From assembly GCF_030435805.1 (NCBI RefSeq), contig NC_081295.1, forward strand, positions 122,301,501 to 122,365,500: a stretch of DNA of 64,000 bases, written 5' to 3'. This stretch comes from Mustela lutreola (lineage: Eukaryota > Chordata > Mammalia > Carnivora > Mustelidae). Below are positions 1 to 10,199 of the stretch, piece by piece. The position numbers and the translations under genes are program-made. The notes under the pieces are model-generated. The model did no database searches. It was not told the origin of the DNA and saw nothing but the letters and a program-made list of their open reading frames with translations. Positions within the stretch are counted from its first letter, which is position 1. Each line of letters begins with the position of its first letter.

Positions 1-1544
1 AACCCATTGTATACGAAGCTTTGCATGCTGGGGTGTACCTAAAAGTTTAAAAACAGATAATGGGCCTGCTTATACATCTAAAACATTCAAGAGCTTTTTA
101 GCCTGCTATGGTATTCAACATAGCACAGGAATCCCTTATAATCCACAAGAGCAAGGAATAGTGGAGAGAGCCCACTTAACCTTCAAGACCACATTACAAA
201 AAATAAAAAGAGGGGGAGTAGGGGAAGAATACACCACCCCCAGAGATCTCACCAATTTAGTAACATTTATTTTAAATTTTCTGACGCTAGATACGGATGG
301 CCTGTCCGCCACAGAAAGGCACTGGGGCCAGCATAAGCAGTCACAGATGATGGTTAAATGGAAAGATATCCTTACCGGGATATGGAAAGGCCCGGACCCG
401 GTGCTCCGGTCGCACCGAGGATCTCTCTGTGTTTTTCCACAGGATGCTGCAACTCCAGTGTGGGTTCCTGAGAGGCTCACGAGGATGGTGGCAATGGAGA
501 CTGTGGATGACGATGGTGATGATCCTGAGCCAGGACAGCACGATAGAGGCGAGCCAGTGACAGATGTGGGCGCTGGTGAAGGCCTGGCCTATCCCGATGC
601 CACTGACAAATGAGTCGGAGATCCTCCCTCCTATCTTCGCCACCAATGCTACTACCGGCGTGCCTTGGGTGACAGGTGCTGGTTGTCTGAATGTTGGAAC
701 AGCTTGACAGGGGACTCTGCTTTGATAACAAGAATACCAACATACATTCCTATGCCGGTGTTGGTTAACACAGACGAGCTGCCTGTGTTGCTGCAACCTA
801 GAAGGGACTTTGGAAGTGTCCCTAGCTTCTGTGGGAGACTGGGTAAAATTTTTCCAAAGCTCATTGTCCTTCTTGAAGGAATGGGCAGGCATAGGCGTAT
901 TTTGTGCCCTTATGGTGGGAGCGTCTATATTTATGCTAAGATACCTCTGCCGTCTAGGCCGCCAACAACGACATCAACGAGAAATGATTGTACAAGCTAT
1001 GATGGCCCTCGAGGCTGGTACCCCCCCAAATATGGCTCAGCATGCTGGACCGGTAGTCAAAGACAGGTAAGACTGGTCCCACATCCATAGCAACCTAAGA
1101 CAGGGGCTCCTCGACCAGGGGGACGGGTAAGCATGGAAGGTGAGGATCGGCAACCTAAGACAGGCACGATCCCTGCAATATATATAAAAGAAAAGGGGGA
1201 GCTGTTGGGGGCAGCTATGTACATAGTAGACAACATGGCGCTTGCGCCTGCGGCCAAACAGAGGACTTGCGCACCACCCGAAAGATGATTGGCTGTGCCC
1301 AGAACAGGTAGCCCGAGGACACTGCGTGCTTTTTATCATGCTATCAGGCTTCCTTTCACATGTCCAGTCTGCTGATGGGAGGAGGGGGATACAAATAGGG
1401 GTAAAGATCCGGGTAAGGAGAGAACAATAAAGATCGCAAGCTTGTCACTCCGTGTCTCCGGGTCGAAAAGGTATTTGAAATATCTCACCAAAAAGTATTT
1501 GAGGAATAGCCGTCTACGTGACTGTGTGAACATAATTGCTAACA
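1..1544 (+). mobile_element. Class II (betaretrovirus-like) ERV, 3' portion, fossil
   Basis: The left edge carries the end of pol: an integrase core stretch (KTDNGPAYTS, then GIPYNPQ and VERAH) followed by the integrase C-terminal domain (WKGPDPVL, VCVFPQD-like, VWVPERL), up to about position 490. About 490-1080 holds what is left of an env region. A polypurine tract lies near 1187-1201, and an LTR follows. The integrase wording matches the ERV-K/MMTV-like class II group. The element is broken, with several breaks, and is cut by the window edge, so neither the 5' LTR nor gag is visible. Its age cannot be judged from LTR pairs here. The clear readability of the integrase suggests it is not among the oldest elements in the window. 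Confidence 0.85.
1203..1544 (+). mobile_element. 3' LTR of the class II ERV
   Basis: The LTR begins TGTTGGGG directly after the purine-rich tract and ends ...AACA, so TGTT/AACA form the short terminal inverted repeat. A polyadenylation signal AATAAA lies at about 1426-1431. The length of about 340 bp fits betaretrovirus-like LTRs. The exact right end is inferred from the terminal dinucleotide only, because no second LTR is in the window. Confidence 0.7.
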
Positions 1545-1919
1545 GCAAAGAGAGTTGCTAATTTTATTACCTTCCAGATTAACCAAGGTGAGGAAGGGGA
1601 AGATTAAAACTCATTTATCTGGAATATTTCATAGGCGTTCTTATAAAATTTGGGAAACAAAATGGTAGTTTTCCATGTGTCTCTGCAGTGTGGGTTAACC
1701 AGAAAATTGGACATTGTAGTAATAGAACTTTATTCAGGAAAAATTAAAAAAAAAAAGAAAATTAAAAAAGGAGAGAACTTGACTCGGGCTGCCATTCTCT
1801 TATTTGTGATTACACCTTATTTTTCCAACTTGAAAATTTTATTGTGGTAATAATACCAAAATATTAGTAGAGTCTTTCTAGAGAATTGCTAGCAATTTGA
1901 CCTTGATCAGATGGATATT

Positions 1920-2440
1920 AGGTCCCCCCCCAAAAATGGGTACCCCAATAATGGGTCCGTGATTAAAGGAGCGAGATGATACAAAGCAAAAGTCAAGCAA
2001 AGCTTTATTTCGTGCCAAGCATCAAGAATCAAACTGACCCTCAGACTGGTCGGGGCTGCCCCTTACAGAGGGGACAACCCCTCCCTGCTTTCCAGACTAA
2101 CTTTCATAGAGTAAAGGCCATGTGGTTGGGCCTGGCCACACACAGGTGGCTAATTGAATTACAATTCATCCCACAATAGCCATGGAAACTAGCCATCACC
2201 TTGTTAGCTAGGAGACAGTATGCGCTCCTACTGATTGAATACCTCTACCTGGCCTGACCCACTTTTGTACTTGGACTTTCTTACCTGGGACTGGTTTCCA
2301 GAACTTGTTTTTAAGTAAGTTGCAGGGGGGGGGGGGCAAAGTCAATTGAAGTTTTACAACAAAATGGCAGTTCAACCTGGGTGGGGCTGCTCTGGCTGAA
2401 TAGGCCCTTACAGATAAGGGTGTGCAGCTGCATGCTCTGT
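1920..2440 (-). mobile_element. Solitary class I ERV-type LTR, antisense
   Basis: Read on the minus strand, the segment holds a polyadenylation signal AAATAAAGC (near 2005), followed by a gammaretrovirus-style R-U5 end with TTTAATCACGGACCC and ATTGGGGTACCC. The upstream side is C-rich and includes a long homopolymer of G on the + strand (about 2325-2336). I see no coding region next to it, so it looks like a solo LTR fossil. Both ends are approximate. Confidence 0.6.
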
Positions 2441-2780
2441 AGTTAGTCACTTATTTACTTTAAAAAGTGAGTTTCATCTGGTGTTTTTCTCAGAGAATCA
2501 GTTATACAGCCATGGCGAATCCTAATTGACTGAAAGCAAAAGCAGTGACTTCTTTGAGGTTCTCTTCTTGCAGGAAATTGCAGGGTTGATAAAAATTCAG
2601 GGTTCTGGGGCACTTCAATTTTTTATTACAATTTACTCGATGTACACAATTATTATGTATGCTAAACCTTTTTCTTCCTGTGGAAATAAAGTGTTGTTTT
2701 GTGATGCTGTATATTCTACTACCCTCCAGAAAAGACTCTGAAGAGCAGTTGTAGAAGTGCCTGGTGTGGGACCGGCAGTT
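2440..2780. other. Unassigned intergenic stretch
   Basis: I recognise no gene or repeat here. The + strand has an AATAAA near 2685 in an AT-rich context, but there is no attached gene structure. Confidence 0.3.
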
Positions 2781-3165
2781 GCTGTGGTGAATGAATATGG
2801 CCAAGGCAGGACACAGGAAATAAGGACTTTATGGAATGCACTGCAAGGGAGCAGTGGGCAGGACAGCAGAAGAGATACTGTCCGCCAGGGGGCAGTGGTG
2901 GTGTAGCTACAGGGAACTCAGGGAGTGAGGAGGTATGGAAAGGTATGGATTTTTCCTTTTTAGGTACCTGTGCCCAGCCATAAGTAGTCCATTGGTCAGA
3001 AGCTAGGGCGACCTCCTGTTTCCAGATCGGTTTCCTGATGTGCCTGTTTGTCCTCAGCCTGGCAGTCTCCGCGGGCCTTTCTTCCTTACTCAGAGTTCCA
3101 GGGCTCAAGCCTGCTGCCTCAAGGCGCCCTCTACACCAGGTTTTAAAGTACGTGAAAGTGCACAA
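2775..3165 (-). mobile_element. Possible second LTR-like segment, antisense
   Basis: On the minus strand the segment is moderately GC-rich, with stretches of CCCTGGCGGACAG type and an ATAAAG near its promoter-distal end, a layout seen in class I ERV LTRs. No partner LTR or internal coding part is visible, and the family is not identified. The ends are guesses based on where the composition changes. Confidence 0.3.
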
Positions 3166-3980
3166 AAATGAATTTATAAATAATTACTGTTTGTACAATT
3201 CTTCACAACAAACTGTTGCTTTAGCTCCCAGCAGGGGAGCTGGAGATAAGCAATAATAGAGCTTCCAGCGTGGACATCTGTGCAACTTTCGGGGATCCAC
3301 TGGAGACTTTGACGGGGGATGGAAAGTGAAGGAGAAATGATTGAGAGACAGTTCATGCTGAGGAGATGGAAACAAAATGTGGACATGTCCAGGAAATAGT
3401 ATCTTCTGTGCCAGTTAGGCCATGGATTGATTTAATGTTAAGTCTTTCTACAAACAGACATTAAGTTGGACCAGACAGAAAGTGGGATTTTGTCGCCTGT
3501 GTTACCTGAAAAGGTATTGACTTGTAAAGATGTCATTGCTGCTAACCGAAAAACAAGAGTACTTGAGAATGACTTTGAAAAGAGACCCTGAGACCTTATG
3601 GTGCCCTTTTAAAATCTAACCATTGCACAAACACCTGCCTTGTATTAAAACTAAAGAGTATAAACTAATGTTTTTTTTTAAGAGCTTGCCTACAGCTAAT
3701 TTGCACACCTGAAATTCTTGGCCTCTGTTAATAGCATACCTGGAAATGAAAAGTTTGAGTTCTCCCTTTGCTTCAATTTAATATTTGGCGCTCCTTGGAT
3801 TGAATTTAATATGTTAAATGTTTTCACTTTGATTTGTGGTAGAAGCTTTAGCATTTTCTACTTCTATGCAAATTTCTTACAGCAGAATTATTTGCATGTT
3901 TTTCTGCCTTCACAGAAGGCAAAGTTTCTTTTCTTTCCTTTTCTTTTAGTTTTTTTTTATAACAAAGTAGTCATTCAATT
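3165..3980. other. Unassigned AT-rich intergenic DNA
   Basis: I see no supportable gene, RNA or repeat. The open frame at 3718-4104 (+) is low-complexity and hydrophobic by composition and runs into an L2 piece, so I do not call it coding. Confidence 0.3.
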
Positions 3981-3984
3981 ATTT

Positions 3985-4108
3985 ATTCACGTCCTCCACA
4001 CTAGATGTGGACCCGTGTTTATGTATTTCTCATTCATCATTATATTCCCAGCACTAGGTCAGTGTCTGGATTATAGTCACCACTCAAGAATATCTGTTGA
4101 TTGAGAGA
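3985..4108 (+). repeat. L2 LINE 3' end fragment
   Basis: The order of a TATTCCCAGCACTAG-type segment, a CAGTGTCTGGATTATAGT-type segment and an AATATCTGTTGATTGA end matches the well-known 3' end of L2 (consensus: ...CCCCAGCACCTAG...CAGTGCCTGGCACATAG...AATAAATATTTGTTGAATGA). It is ancient and diverged. Confidence 0.65.
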
Positions 4109-4224
4109 TAAACAAACTTCATAAGCACAGAGAAAAATTTGGTGGTTGTCAGAAGGGAGAAGGTGAGAGGAATGTGTAAAATAGGAGAAGGGGATTAACA
4201 TTTTAGGATAGAAGCAGATTTCTT

Positions 4225-5020
4225 AAACAGGACACAAAAAGCATCAACCATAAAAAAAGACTGATGAGGTGGACAACATTGAAATTAAAAGCTTCTGTTC
4301 ATAAAAAAAAAAAAAAAAAACACATTAAGACAATGAAGAGGCCAGGCCAGACTGGGAGATGATGGTTGTAATACATACAACTGGCAAAGGACTCACATCC
4401 AGATATATAAAGAATGATCCAAATCAGTGAGAAATAAAGATTGGCAAACCAAACTTAAAAAAATGGCCAAGAGGCTAGAAAGTACTAATGAGGGCAGCAG
4501 AAAAGCCTACTGACAAGTAGACAAATGCTCCACCTCCTTTTTAGGGAAACATACTAGAAGCATGAGGAGATGGCCCTGAGCACCACCAGAGTGGTCAAAA
4601 CTGCAAAGCTGACCAGGATGTGAAGCAGCTTTCTGAAGCCTTGATGGTGTGTGAATGGAAGAACATTTCTGAGCACTGCCTGCATTTGCTGCACAGCTAA
4701 ACACTGGCATACCCAGTGATTCCAGAACTAGGCGTGCCCCCAGAAAATGCATTCACATGTGCACCAGAAGACACATACAAGAATCCTGCAATAGCATTAT
4801 TCATAATTCCATTTGTATGAAACTTAAAAATCAAGAAATACTAATCAGGACAGTGATGACTTTGGGGGAGAAGTAGTGTACTTCAAAGGTACTTGGTCTA
4901 GATGGTGGTCACCAAGGTGTGTTTATTTTGTGATAATTCAGTAAGCTGTAAAACTTGTGACTTGTATACATTTATATATGTGTGTTATATTTCAATAAAA
5001 TGTTAAGAAAAGTTTTAAAT
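4225..5020 (+). repeat. Old L1 (mammalian-wide type) 3' fragment
   Basis: The segment contains ORF2 C-terminal wording (AAAAGCTTCTGTTCA, a CATCCAGATATATAAAGAA-like stretch, AAAAATGGCCAAGAGG), followed by an L1M-type 3' UTR ending TTTCAATAAAATGTTAAG. An A-run interrupts it at about 4303-4320. It is truncated and very diverged, with no open frame. Confidence 0.7.
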
Positions 5021-5024
5021 ACTA

Positions 5025-5640
5025 ATTGAATAATGAATGGATTAACAAATGAATATTAAGCAAGGTTTCTTTCTGATTTAACTGGGCATCAGCTGGACTT
5101 TGGCACTGTCCCTTACCATGATTAGTGAGGTTGTTAGTAAGTGCATGACCTGGGTTTGTAAATTGTACTTGTTTGTTGCATTGATGTTTGCCTATAGTGA
5201 TTCTTCGTTTGTTTGTAAAATATTAACCTTGGGCTGAAATTAGCAGATACATTTTTTGCAAACTACTCCTAGATTTTAAAGCTTAAAAAAAATTGAAATG
5301 TATGGTTTTTTAATGTCTTCTTGAGCTCTCATGATTGAGTTTTGATCACATTTTAGAGTAGGTAACACATGGTTTAAAAAAAGACAAAAGAAAGAAGATT
5401 CCCATTCTTAAAGCTCATCAGCTCAGACAGAGGAGCAGATGTCCATTTCAGGCCAGAGAAGATAGGGAATGTCCTTGAAACAAAAGGAGTTTTGGCACCT
5501 GCATGGGAATATTCTTTCAGGGCCCTGTTCTGAGGTAGACTAACCAATAATTGGCTCCAATTATCATAACCATTAACCAGTAAATGAATGAGGAAGAAGG
5601 CCCCACATATAAGAAAAATAACCTGGGTCTATTAAGAGGA
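5025..5640. other. Unassigned intergenic DNA
   Basis: Nothing recognisable. It could be part of the flanking antisense ERV fragment, but I cannot show that. Confidence 0.3.
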
Positions 5641-6060
5641 AGAACAATGAAAGAGTCAGTGTCCCCTTTATTAGCGTCATCTGGCAAACTGTGTTTATTA
5701 GGCAGAATACGCTTATTTAGATATCATCATCCAACATGTCAGAAGGGGGACTATTAGCCCCGTGAGTGGCCAAACATATTCTGTCAAGGTCAGAATCCTG
5801 ATTTAGGGTCAGGAAGGCCTCGACATAGGGTACCTCAGTCAATTTGCCCTTTTTCCTGCAGAACAGATCTAAATGGTAGATTATACTGAAACTCAGCATC
5901 TCATGAATTGGCCATTTTTCCTCATCTAATAAGGAGTACGAAGGCCATGAACGGTTACAGAGAAAATCAGTTTTGTCTTTCTTAAATCTTGTGATCTGAA
6001 ATGATGCTAGTGGGTTAAAAGACATCCCAAGGGAGAGACCTTGGGGACTGAAGAAGATCC
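5640..6060 (-). mobile_element. Class I ERV gag (matrix) fragment, fossil
   Basis: The minus strand encodes a matrix-like stretch with LCNRSWPSYSL, EEKWP, LDLFCRKKGK and EVPYVEAFLTL. This is the characteristic wording of gag matrix regions of class I (HERV-H/W-like) ERVs, in which W-P, KWP, a D-x-F-C motif and EVPYVQAFFTL follow one another. Only this piece is recognisable, and the LTRs of this copy were not identified. It is broken and old. Confidence 0.7.
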
Positions 6061-6720
6061 CATGTTCCTAGAGAAGCAGAGAAGGTCCATTAACAAGAAA
6101 ATACCCCATACTCCCCTGTAACATCCTATGCAAGATATATGTCAGAGGTTCCCAGTGTCAAAGTGACTAGAACAAAACTGCTGTGAACACTTACAGACTT
6201 GTAGGAGGGATGCTGTTGCCCCCCACCTCCCCATAGCATTCTAGACTACAAATTGATGCTGGTGAATTCACTGAAATACCATGACATGCCATGAAGAACC
6301 TGCCATTTTTAACCTATGGAAAACAATAGATGTTTTATGAGGAAAAATTACCCAACATTGTGATTCAAGCTGTGATTAGAGGACACTGATTAAAAATTGT
6401 AAAGATAGAAATCCATCATGGTCTAAGTAACATCCCAACGCATGTAGTCTTTACAGTCAACTTCCCTAGGTGTGGTCCAAAGTGGGTGAAGAGAATGGGA
6501 GATAGGCTCCCAGTTAGATGATAGGTACACTTTTGGAGAGCACAGAATAATGTTTAACTTGTTGAATCAGTGTATTGCCATCTGAAAAATAACATTGTCA
6601 ATTACACTCATAAAAATGAGTCATAAAAAATTAAAATAAATTAAGTTTTACCTTATTAGAGGTTTTTAGGAAGTGGGTTTAATACTTTCTACCAACCGGT
6701 ACATTAGAAATTCACAATTA
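6060..6720. other. Unassigned; may continue the antisense ERV leader
   Basis: By position this stretch could be the leader or 5' LTR side of the antisense class I ERV piece, but I see no primer binding site or LTR end. No other feature is recognised. Confidence 0.25.
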
Positions 6721-6721
6721 A

Positions 6722-7021
6722 GGGCACCTGGGTGGTTCAGTTGGTTGAGCAACTGCCTTCTGCTCAGGTCATGATCCTGGAGTCCTGGGATCGAGCACTG
6801 TATCAGGCTCCTAGCTCCACAGGGAGTCTGCTTCTACTTCCTTTTTTTTTTTCCCACATTTTTCTTTTCTTTTTTTTATTTTTATTTTTATTTTTTTTCA
6901 TTTATTTATTTTCAGCATAACTATCATTATTCTGCTTCTACTTCTGACCTTCTCCCCTCTCATGCTCTTTCTCACTGTCTCTCTGGCAAATAAATTAAAA
7001 AAAAAAATTAAAAAAAAAAGA
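6722..7021 (+). repeat. CanSINE (tRNA-derived SINE), interrupted
   Basis: The tRNA-derived head GGGCACCTGGGTGGTTCAGT starts at 6722. It is followed by GGTCATGATCCTGGAGTCC-type body sequence, a CT-rich stretch (TCTTTCTCACTGTCTCTCTG) and an AAATAAATTAAAA-rich tail. The body is split by about 92 bp of an L1 tail. The head retains polymerase III A/B-box-like wording but this is a SINE, not a tRNA gene. Confidence 0.92.
6841..6931 (-). repeat. Tiny L1 3' tail nested in the CanSINE
   Basis: A T-rich stretch ends TTATTTTCAGCATAACTATC, the reverse complement of the type A L1 3' terminus. It is flanked on both sides by CTGCTTCTACTTC (about 6829-6841 and 6932-6944), an evident target-site duplication. 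This is an extreme 5' truncation in which only the last tens of bases and the poly(A) were inserted. Confidence 0.8.
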
Positions 7022-8500
7022 AATTCACAGTTACTTTTACCTTACCATTGTTTTAAAGCCTAGTTTTTTGTCTGGAAGTGTTTTGAAAGCACTTGAAGGT
7101 ATTATGTGCTATTATATTGTATGCTAACAGCTATTATATGGCTGTTAAAGTAAAGCTAAGTGCAATCTTAACACCCCACTAGATAATTTATATTTTAAGC
7201 GAGAAAAATCATTCATGGCCAGTGAATAGTGTTTGTTAAAAAATAGCTGGACTGTGAGCCTGAGTGTGTGGGTGGGGGGAATGAAGTTTGCTCTTTGGTG
7301 TCTTTCCTGCAATGTCTCCAGGTGTTTTTCCAGTGTCCTTCAGGAAAATCTTCCCTATGCTTTGTCATTCCTTCCCCTCCTCTTCCAACATGGGATCCAA
7401 GGGCCAGCATTCAAGGGAGATAAGCTTTCTGGCCCAATCATGGGGGGCCACTGTTGAATCCAAGGTCCCCTTCCTTCTCCTCTTTCATCCTGAGTTGTGT
7501 GGAGCTGGGGGCTGGGCTGGGCCTGAGGACTGGGGTGTGTGTCGGGGGCAGTGCTGGTGCAGCTCCAGCACTCCTACTTCTAGAAAGTTCCTGGAATAAG
7601 GATTATTACATGGTAGGGCTCATGTCTTCCTTCATCTCTGTTGCATGTGTGAGAATGAAGTGTCATAAAAACAACTTGTTTTGTTTTGTTTTGTTTTGTT
7701 TTCCCCTCTGTTCTTGTATAGAATTCCCCTAATGTCCCTCAGGCCTTGAAGAGTCTCCCTGTTAGGCAGGGAAAGTTGGTGGCACTGGGGAATGGACCTG
7801 GAGGCTAATATTGGTCCTTGTTCATTCATTATTTTTTCAATTAAGATGGGTTTTCTCAATATTCCTGACTCTAAGTGGATATTGGCAGAAATGCACATCT
7901 GGGGATAATAGCATGGGATGTGTTCAGGTATATGTAGATGTCATGGGTTTACACAGAGTCTTAATATGTCCAACCAGATATCTGGGCAGAAACTTGCATG
8001 CATTGATGGGTCAGTCTTTGTTTCATTAAAACAAATGTAGGAGATCATTTAGAACAATCAAAAGTGAACACAGGCTGAGACACTTTGCTGGGAGCAAGGC
8101 AGTGTCATTGCTCCTAAGCAGGAAAACGCTAGGGAGCAGCAGGACAGGGTGTGTGTGGTAGGATCCACAGTGTCTTCCCTGTTCCTCTTCCAGCTGCCTG
8201 CTGGGGGCTCTACAGGACAGTGCATCCCCTACCCCTCCCTGTGTCTCCCTGAGGTGGGTGAGAGCACCAGGGAGCTCTGCTGGTGTCTCTATCTGTCCTA
8301 TTTTGGAGGCCCTGGCTCTAGAAAGATTCTTATGATCTTCCAACTGCTAGTAGTATCTAAATTTTAAGAAGATTTCCCAAATGTAAACAAGAACAAGGGA
8401 CCATGATGCTTGTCTAATGAGGTTATGTTTTAGAAAATGAAAAATGTGAATTTCACCATGAAAAGTTTGAAAATAAATTTGCCCCAATTTCTTGTTTCCT
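7021..8500. other. Unassigned intergenic DNA
   Basis: No gene is supported. A (TTTTG)n microsatellite lies at 7676-7705. Short open frames on both strands overlap one another and show no family resemblance. It lies upstream of the butyrophilin-like pseudogene, so decayed 5' exons could be hidden here, but I cannot identify a leader exon. Confidence 0.3.
7676..7705 (+). repeat. (TTTTG)n microsatellite
   Basis: TTTTG is repeated about five to six times with little variation. Confidence 0.9.
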
Positions 8501-8509
8501 GGCTTTGTT

Positions 8510-9110
8510 GGTATCCCAGCAGTAACTCTCCAATAAATTCAATGCACCCACAGCTATTTACAGGGTATGGAGTATGTGTTAGGAGCAGTCTATGTACAAA
8601 GCTGACAGAATCCCTATCTTCACAGAGTTTACATTCTGTCAGGAGACAGCAAACCACAATGCCATATAATCTACATGTATTAGAGAAGTGAGGAGCATGG
8701 GACAAAGAAGTAGAGCAGGTGGGACAGTTGTGGGGACAGGAGTTGCTGTGGGCAGGCAGTGGTGCTCCATAAGGTGACCAGTGTAGGCAGTGAGGTAGGA
8801 ACACAGATGTGGAGGAGGTGGGGTACCAGCCTGTGAGGATCCCAATGGAAAGAGTGTCTCCACAGGGAAGAAAATCCTGGGTAGAGTTGGCAGAGTGCTT
8901 GGATGATCAAGGAGCAGAGGAGGCAAGTATTGGCTGGAGCAGACTGAATGAGAAGGAGAGAAGCAGGAGTAGAGAGTCAGAGAGCTCTGTGAGGTCTTCC
9001 TCTTGGGATTTCAGACCATGTGGGGAACTAGGGAGCCATTGCAGGGCTTTGAGTCAAGTAAGGACATGGTTTTACCTATAGGTTAAAAGGGTCACACACA
9101 TGGGGTTGCA
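8510..9110 (+). repeat. Possible ancient interspersed repeat (L2-like)
   Basis: Wording such as CACAGAGTTTACATTCTGTC and, further on, GAGCCATTGCAGGGCTTTGAGT recalls very old mammalian repeats of the L2 kind. The match is by memory and partial, and the family name is uncertain. Confidence 0.4.
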
Positions 9111-9560
9111 GAGAGCATAGTCCCAGGGAGACTAGGCACTGTCATCCCCCAGGTGAGACCGATAACTCAGCCACATTTGAGTAGCACAGGAGGTGATAAA
9201 TTGCTCTTCAGAGGTCCAGAAGGGCTGGTCCTACAGAAGATTGTTTCATGGCTTGTCCACCCCTCCTCAGAAGGCCAAGGGCTGTCAGGGGTGGTGGTGG
9301 AGGGAACCTTCTGCTGTAGCTAGTACTGATTTGCTGCCTATCACCTACAGAATAGGGGAAGATTTTAATGGAAGCAGCTGTGGGCTCCAGTTTTCATTGC
9401 ACATGGAATTCAGTAGAGGAAAAACACATGTACAGAAATAATGAACTTGGGAGCAGGTGTGGGGAAGTTGCTGGGTGTGGACCCATGAGCAGAGAGTTCC
9501 CACCTAGGCAACAGTAGTGCTCTTTGGTGCATTTTCAGTCATGTACCAAGAGGAGGCAGG
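9110..9560. other. Unassigned intergenic DNA
   Basis: I see no supportable feature. It lies between an ancient repeat and MER5A. Confidence 0.3.
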
Positions 9561-9562
9561 TT

Positions 9563-9756
9563 AGAGCTGTGGTTCCCAGAATGTGGTCCCTGGAACACCA
9601 GTATCAACACCCCCGCCATCTCCTTAGAAATGCACATTCTTGGACCCACTCCAGAACTACTGAAACAGGAGCTCTGAGGGTGGAGCCCAGCAGTCTGTGT
9701 TTCATAGGCATTGCTGGTGATTGTGATGCCTGTGGAAGTTTAGAACTATTGCGTTG
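9563..9756 (+). mobile_element. MER5A-type hAT-Charlie DNA transposon remnant
   Basis: The segment runs GTGGTTCCCAGAATGTGGTC, then AGAAATGCACATTCTTGG, ACTACTGAAACAGGAGCTCT, GGTGGAGCCCAGCAGTCTGT and GGTGATTGTGATGC. This is the full order of blocks of MER5A, a non-autonomous hAT-Charlie element of about 190 bp. It is old and non-coding. Confidence 0.88.
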
Positions 9757-9961
9757 GAGTCCTTCATGGAAGGACCTCCTGGAACCAGAAGCACAGGCTG
9801 CTGAGGAGTCTTGTTGACACCATTTCTGGGTCTCAAAATTGTAAGATGATCTTTCCCTGATTCAGAATGGTCAGAGCTGAGTCCCTGCCTGACACTTAAC
9901 TCCTCCTACCTGGGACTCCCAACTGACAGTTTGTTCCCTGCCCCTGGCCTTTCTCACTCCT

Positions 9962-10135
9962 ATGTCTGTGTCTACAACAGAGTTCATGGCCTCACTGGTG
10001 AAGACCTTCCTCACCAGGGAGGAGGCAATCTTGCACATCCATAATGTCCAGGCTATCAACAACAGGCTGTGTGCCTGCTTCTTTCGACAAGGAAACGTCT
10101 GTGAATCTGTCTGTTCGGAGGTGAAGGTGACAGAT
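9962..10135 (+). pseudogene. Butyrophilin-like IgV exon remnant
   Basis: The frame starting at 9962 reads TTEFMASLV..., then AILHIHNVQAINN, then CACFFRQGNV and SEVKVTDG. This aligns with the second half of a BTN/SKINT IgV domain, where family members read (G)RTEF...GKVALRIHNV...DDGxYxCFFR...LKV. The second Ig cysteine (CACFF) survives, but the tyrosine and aspartate motif before it is altered (NNRLCAC). The first half of the domain (first cysteine and tryptophan) and a clean acceptor are absent. The donor expected after the KVT position is not recognisable. The frame stays open to about 10197, but sequence past 10135 no longer resembles the domain. Confidence 0.8.
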
Positions 10136-10199
10136 GGGCTGTTGACCTATATTAGGTCCTGCAGTATTAGAGTTAGGAGCCACCTCAGAGCCAAGTAAA

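Noticed and set aside
136-892. Several overlapping open frames on the minus strand of the ERV
   Set aside because: They are antisense shadows of the pol/env region, and the + strand integrase wording is clearly the real signal.
6722-6800. tRNA-like sequence
   Set aside because: This is the tRNA-derived head of a CanSINE, without cloverleaf integrity expected for a tRNA gene. The same applies to the heads at 30.6, 39.3, 55.8 and 58.4 kb.
8149-8367. Possible leader exon for the BTN-like pseudogene (LFLFQLPAGGSTGQ-like wording)
   Set aside because: The resemblance to a signal-peptide exon is too weak, and no matching start codon and donor pair could be defended.
7213-9081. Many 60-124 codon open frames on both strands
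   Set aside because: They overlap each other, lack splice or start context and have no family resemblance. GC-richer DNA explains them.
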